A stretch of DNA of 6,074 bases from JAWXBT01 sp964523015 (lineage in GTDB: Bacteria > Bdellovibrionota_C > UBA2361 > J135), in NCBI GenBank assembly GCA_964523015.1, contig CAZFXN010000092.1:1-6074 (forward strand), in the 5' to 3' direction. The position numbers and the translations under genes were made by a program. Under the pieces are notes generated by a model, which was given only the letters and a program-made list of their open reading frames with translations, was not told where the DNA came from and made no database searches. Positions 5,093-6,074 of this stretch are shown here, piece after piece (within the stretch, counting starts at the first letter, position 1; each line of letters opens with the position of its first letter).

Positions 5093-5094
5093 TT

Positions 5095-6048
5095 ATGTTA
5101 TTGAAAGAGGCTGGCGGGGAATTTGCTTTTATTCGCCGCATAATAGATGAGAATTTAGATTCTAAGATCATTATTCCAAATGGTGATGATGCCGCTGTGT
5201 TCGAGGTTGGCAACGAACTAATGGCGATCAGTACCGATACGATCGTTGAGCGAGATCATTTTAGTTTTGATTATTTTTCTCCCTATCAGGTCGGGATGAA
5301 AGCGATTGAGTCCTCCGTATCAGATATTGTAGCCATTGGTGGTCGTCCTAAATATATATTTCTATCTCTTTGCCTAACTAAAGATACTCACATCGAAAGG
5401 ATGGAGGAGATTTATCATGGTATTGGAGATGCCTGCAAGAGATGTAGCTGTGTTGTGCTTGGTGGAGACACCACACATGGTCAGCAGATGGTTATCTCTG
5501 TCACCGTTACTGGAATTGTTCCATCAAAGAAACATCTCTGCCCACGTTCAGGAGCACAACCTGGAGATCTAATTTTTACGACAGGCCCACTTGGTGGATC
5601 TTTAGGTGGTCTTTTATTGCTTAGAAAAAAAGCTGCTGGATTTGATCAGATTAAAAAGTATCATCTGGAACCTAAGTGTCGTATTGATCTAGCAGACACT
5701 CTGCCACTCATCGCTAATTCCATGATCGATGTTAGTGACGGACTATCAAGCGAGATCCATCATATCTGTACCCAAAGTAATGTTGGAGCGATTATTGATG
5801 AATCAAAGGTGCCACTCCCTGATGGATTAGCTGAGGTTGCTAAGACTTTTGGGAAAGATCCATACACCTACGCATATTCAGGTGGTGAGGACTTTCAGTT
5901 GGTTTATACAGTGCCCGAAAAGCTCAAAGCGAGTGCCGTTGGTGTAGAGATCGGCGTAATTACAAAGGAAAAAGAGATTTTAATAAAAAAAGAGGACTCG
6001 CTTCAAAAATTTGAAAATAGAGGGTACGATCACTTTTTACTGGAATAA
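5095..6048 (+). CDS. thiL: Thiamine-monophosphate kinase ThiL
   Basis: ThiL phosphorylates thiamine monophosphate with ATP to give thiamine diphosphate, the active cofactor, in the cytoplasm. It belongs to the PurM/AIRS ATP-binding fold. Motifs appear in the expected order: EFAFIRRI near the N-terminus, NGDDAAVF (29-36), STDTIVERDHF (46-56) with Asp48, a SDIVAIGG segment (76-83), GGDTTHG (123-129), RSGAQPGDLIFTTGPLGGS (151-169), MIDVSDGLSSEI (210-221) with Asp212 and Asp215, and YSGGEDFQLVY (261-271). These acidic residues bind metal and nucleotide in characterised ThiL. The length of 317 residues is normal. ATG 5095 is the only plausible start, although no Shine-Dalgarno precedes it. A second gene follows after 3 nt. 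Together with thiC it points to de novo thiamine synthesis. Confidence 0.96.
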   Translation: MLLKEAGGEFAFIRRIIDENLDSKIIIPNGDDAAVFEVGNELMAISTDTIVERDHFSFDYFSPYQVGMKAIESSVSDIVAIGGRPKYIFLSLCLTKDTHIERMEEIYHGIGDACKRCSCVVLGGDTTHGQQMVISVTVTGIVPSKKHLCPRSGAQPGDLIFTTGPLGGSLGGLLLLRKKAAGFDQIKKYHLEPKCRIDLADTLPLIANSMIDVSDGLSSEIHHICTQSNVGAIIDESKVPLPDGLAEVAKTFGKDPYTYAYSGGEDFQLVYTVPEKLKASAVGVEIGVITKEKEILIKKEDSLQKFENRGYDHFLLE

Positions 6049-6051
6049 TTT

Positions 6052-6074
6052 ATGATGAATGATCCATTAGTAAT
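6052..6074 (+). CDS. Start of a further rightward gene, cut by the window edge
   Basis: An open frame begins with two consecutive ATG codons (6052 and 6055) three bases after the thiL stop and runs to the window end (MMNDPLV). GGA at 6042-6044 gives a weak Shine-Dalgarno seven bases upstream of the first ATG. The close spacing implies co-transcription with thiL. Too few residues are visible to suggest a product. Confidence 0.45.

Overview
The window comes from a bacterial chromosome of moderately low GC (about 40% by eye). It encodes de novo thiamine synthesis genes (thiC, thiL), an integron-type tyrosine recombinase and two modules containing nucleotidyltransferase-fold proteins. Chromosomal integron integrases are found in many mostly Gram-negative lineages. 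Nothing here fixes the taxon, and I would only say an uncultured-type Gram-negative-like bacterium.

Layout. Positions 1-274 are AT-rich and gene-poor. They hold two near-identical 17-bp direct repeats (19-35, 151-167), a candidate integron attachment core, a promoter region and a perfect 21-bp inverted repeat just in front of the integrase. Positions 275-2378 form one rightward block: intI with an unusual C-terminal tail, then a MNT/HEPN (MntA/HepT) toxin-antitoxin pair that starts 3 nt after the intI stop. thiC (2383-4095) is read leftward and converges on hepT with a 4-bp gap. Leftward genes at 4262-4495 (unknown small protein) and 4425-5006 (AbiEii/DUF6036-like nucleotidyltransferase) lie between thiC and the rightward thiL (5095-6048). 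A further rightward gene begins at 6052 and leaves the window.

The most interesting non-coding structure is a directly repeated block on both sides of the nucleotidyltransferase pair (about 4125-4200 and 5016-5092). The two copies share a 37-nt identical core and the same spacing of an extended -10 promoter (TTGAAT, 17 bp, CATACT), while the promoter spacer has diverged. Next to the left copy is a short degenerate stretch that aligns codon by codon with the start of thiL. The simplest reading is that thiC and thiL were once divergent neighbours sharing one intergenic region, and that an 892-bp unit carrying the nucleotidyltransferase pair was inserted or duplicated there, leaving a thiL 5' relic.

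How the genes work together. ThiC makes the pyrimidine moiety of thiamine and ThiL makes the active cofactor thiamine diphosphate. The intI-mntA-hepT block looks like a recombinase tied to an addiction or defence module. The second nucleotidyltransferase module may be another stability or defence unit, but this is inferred from fold and context only.
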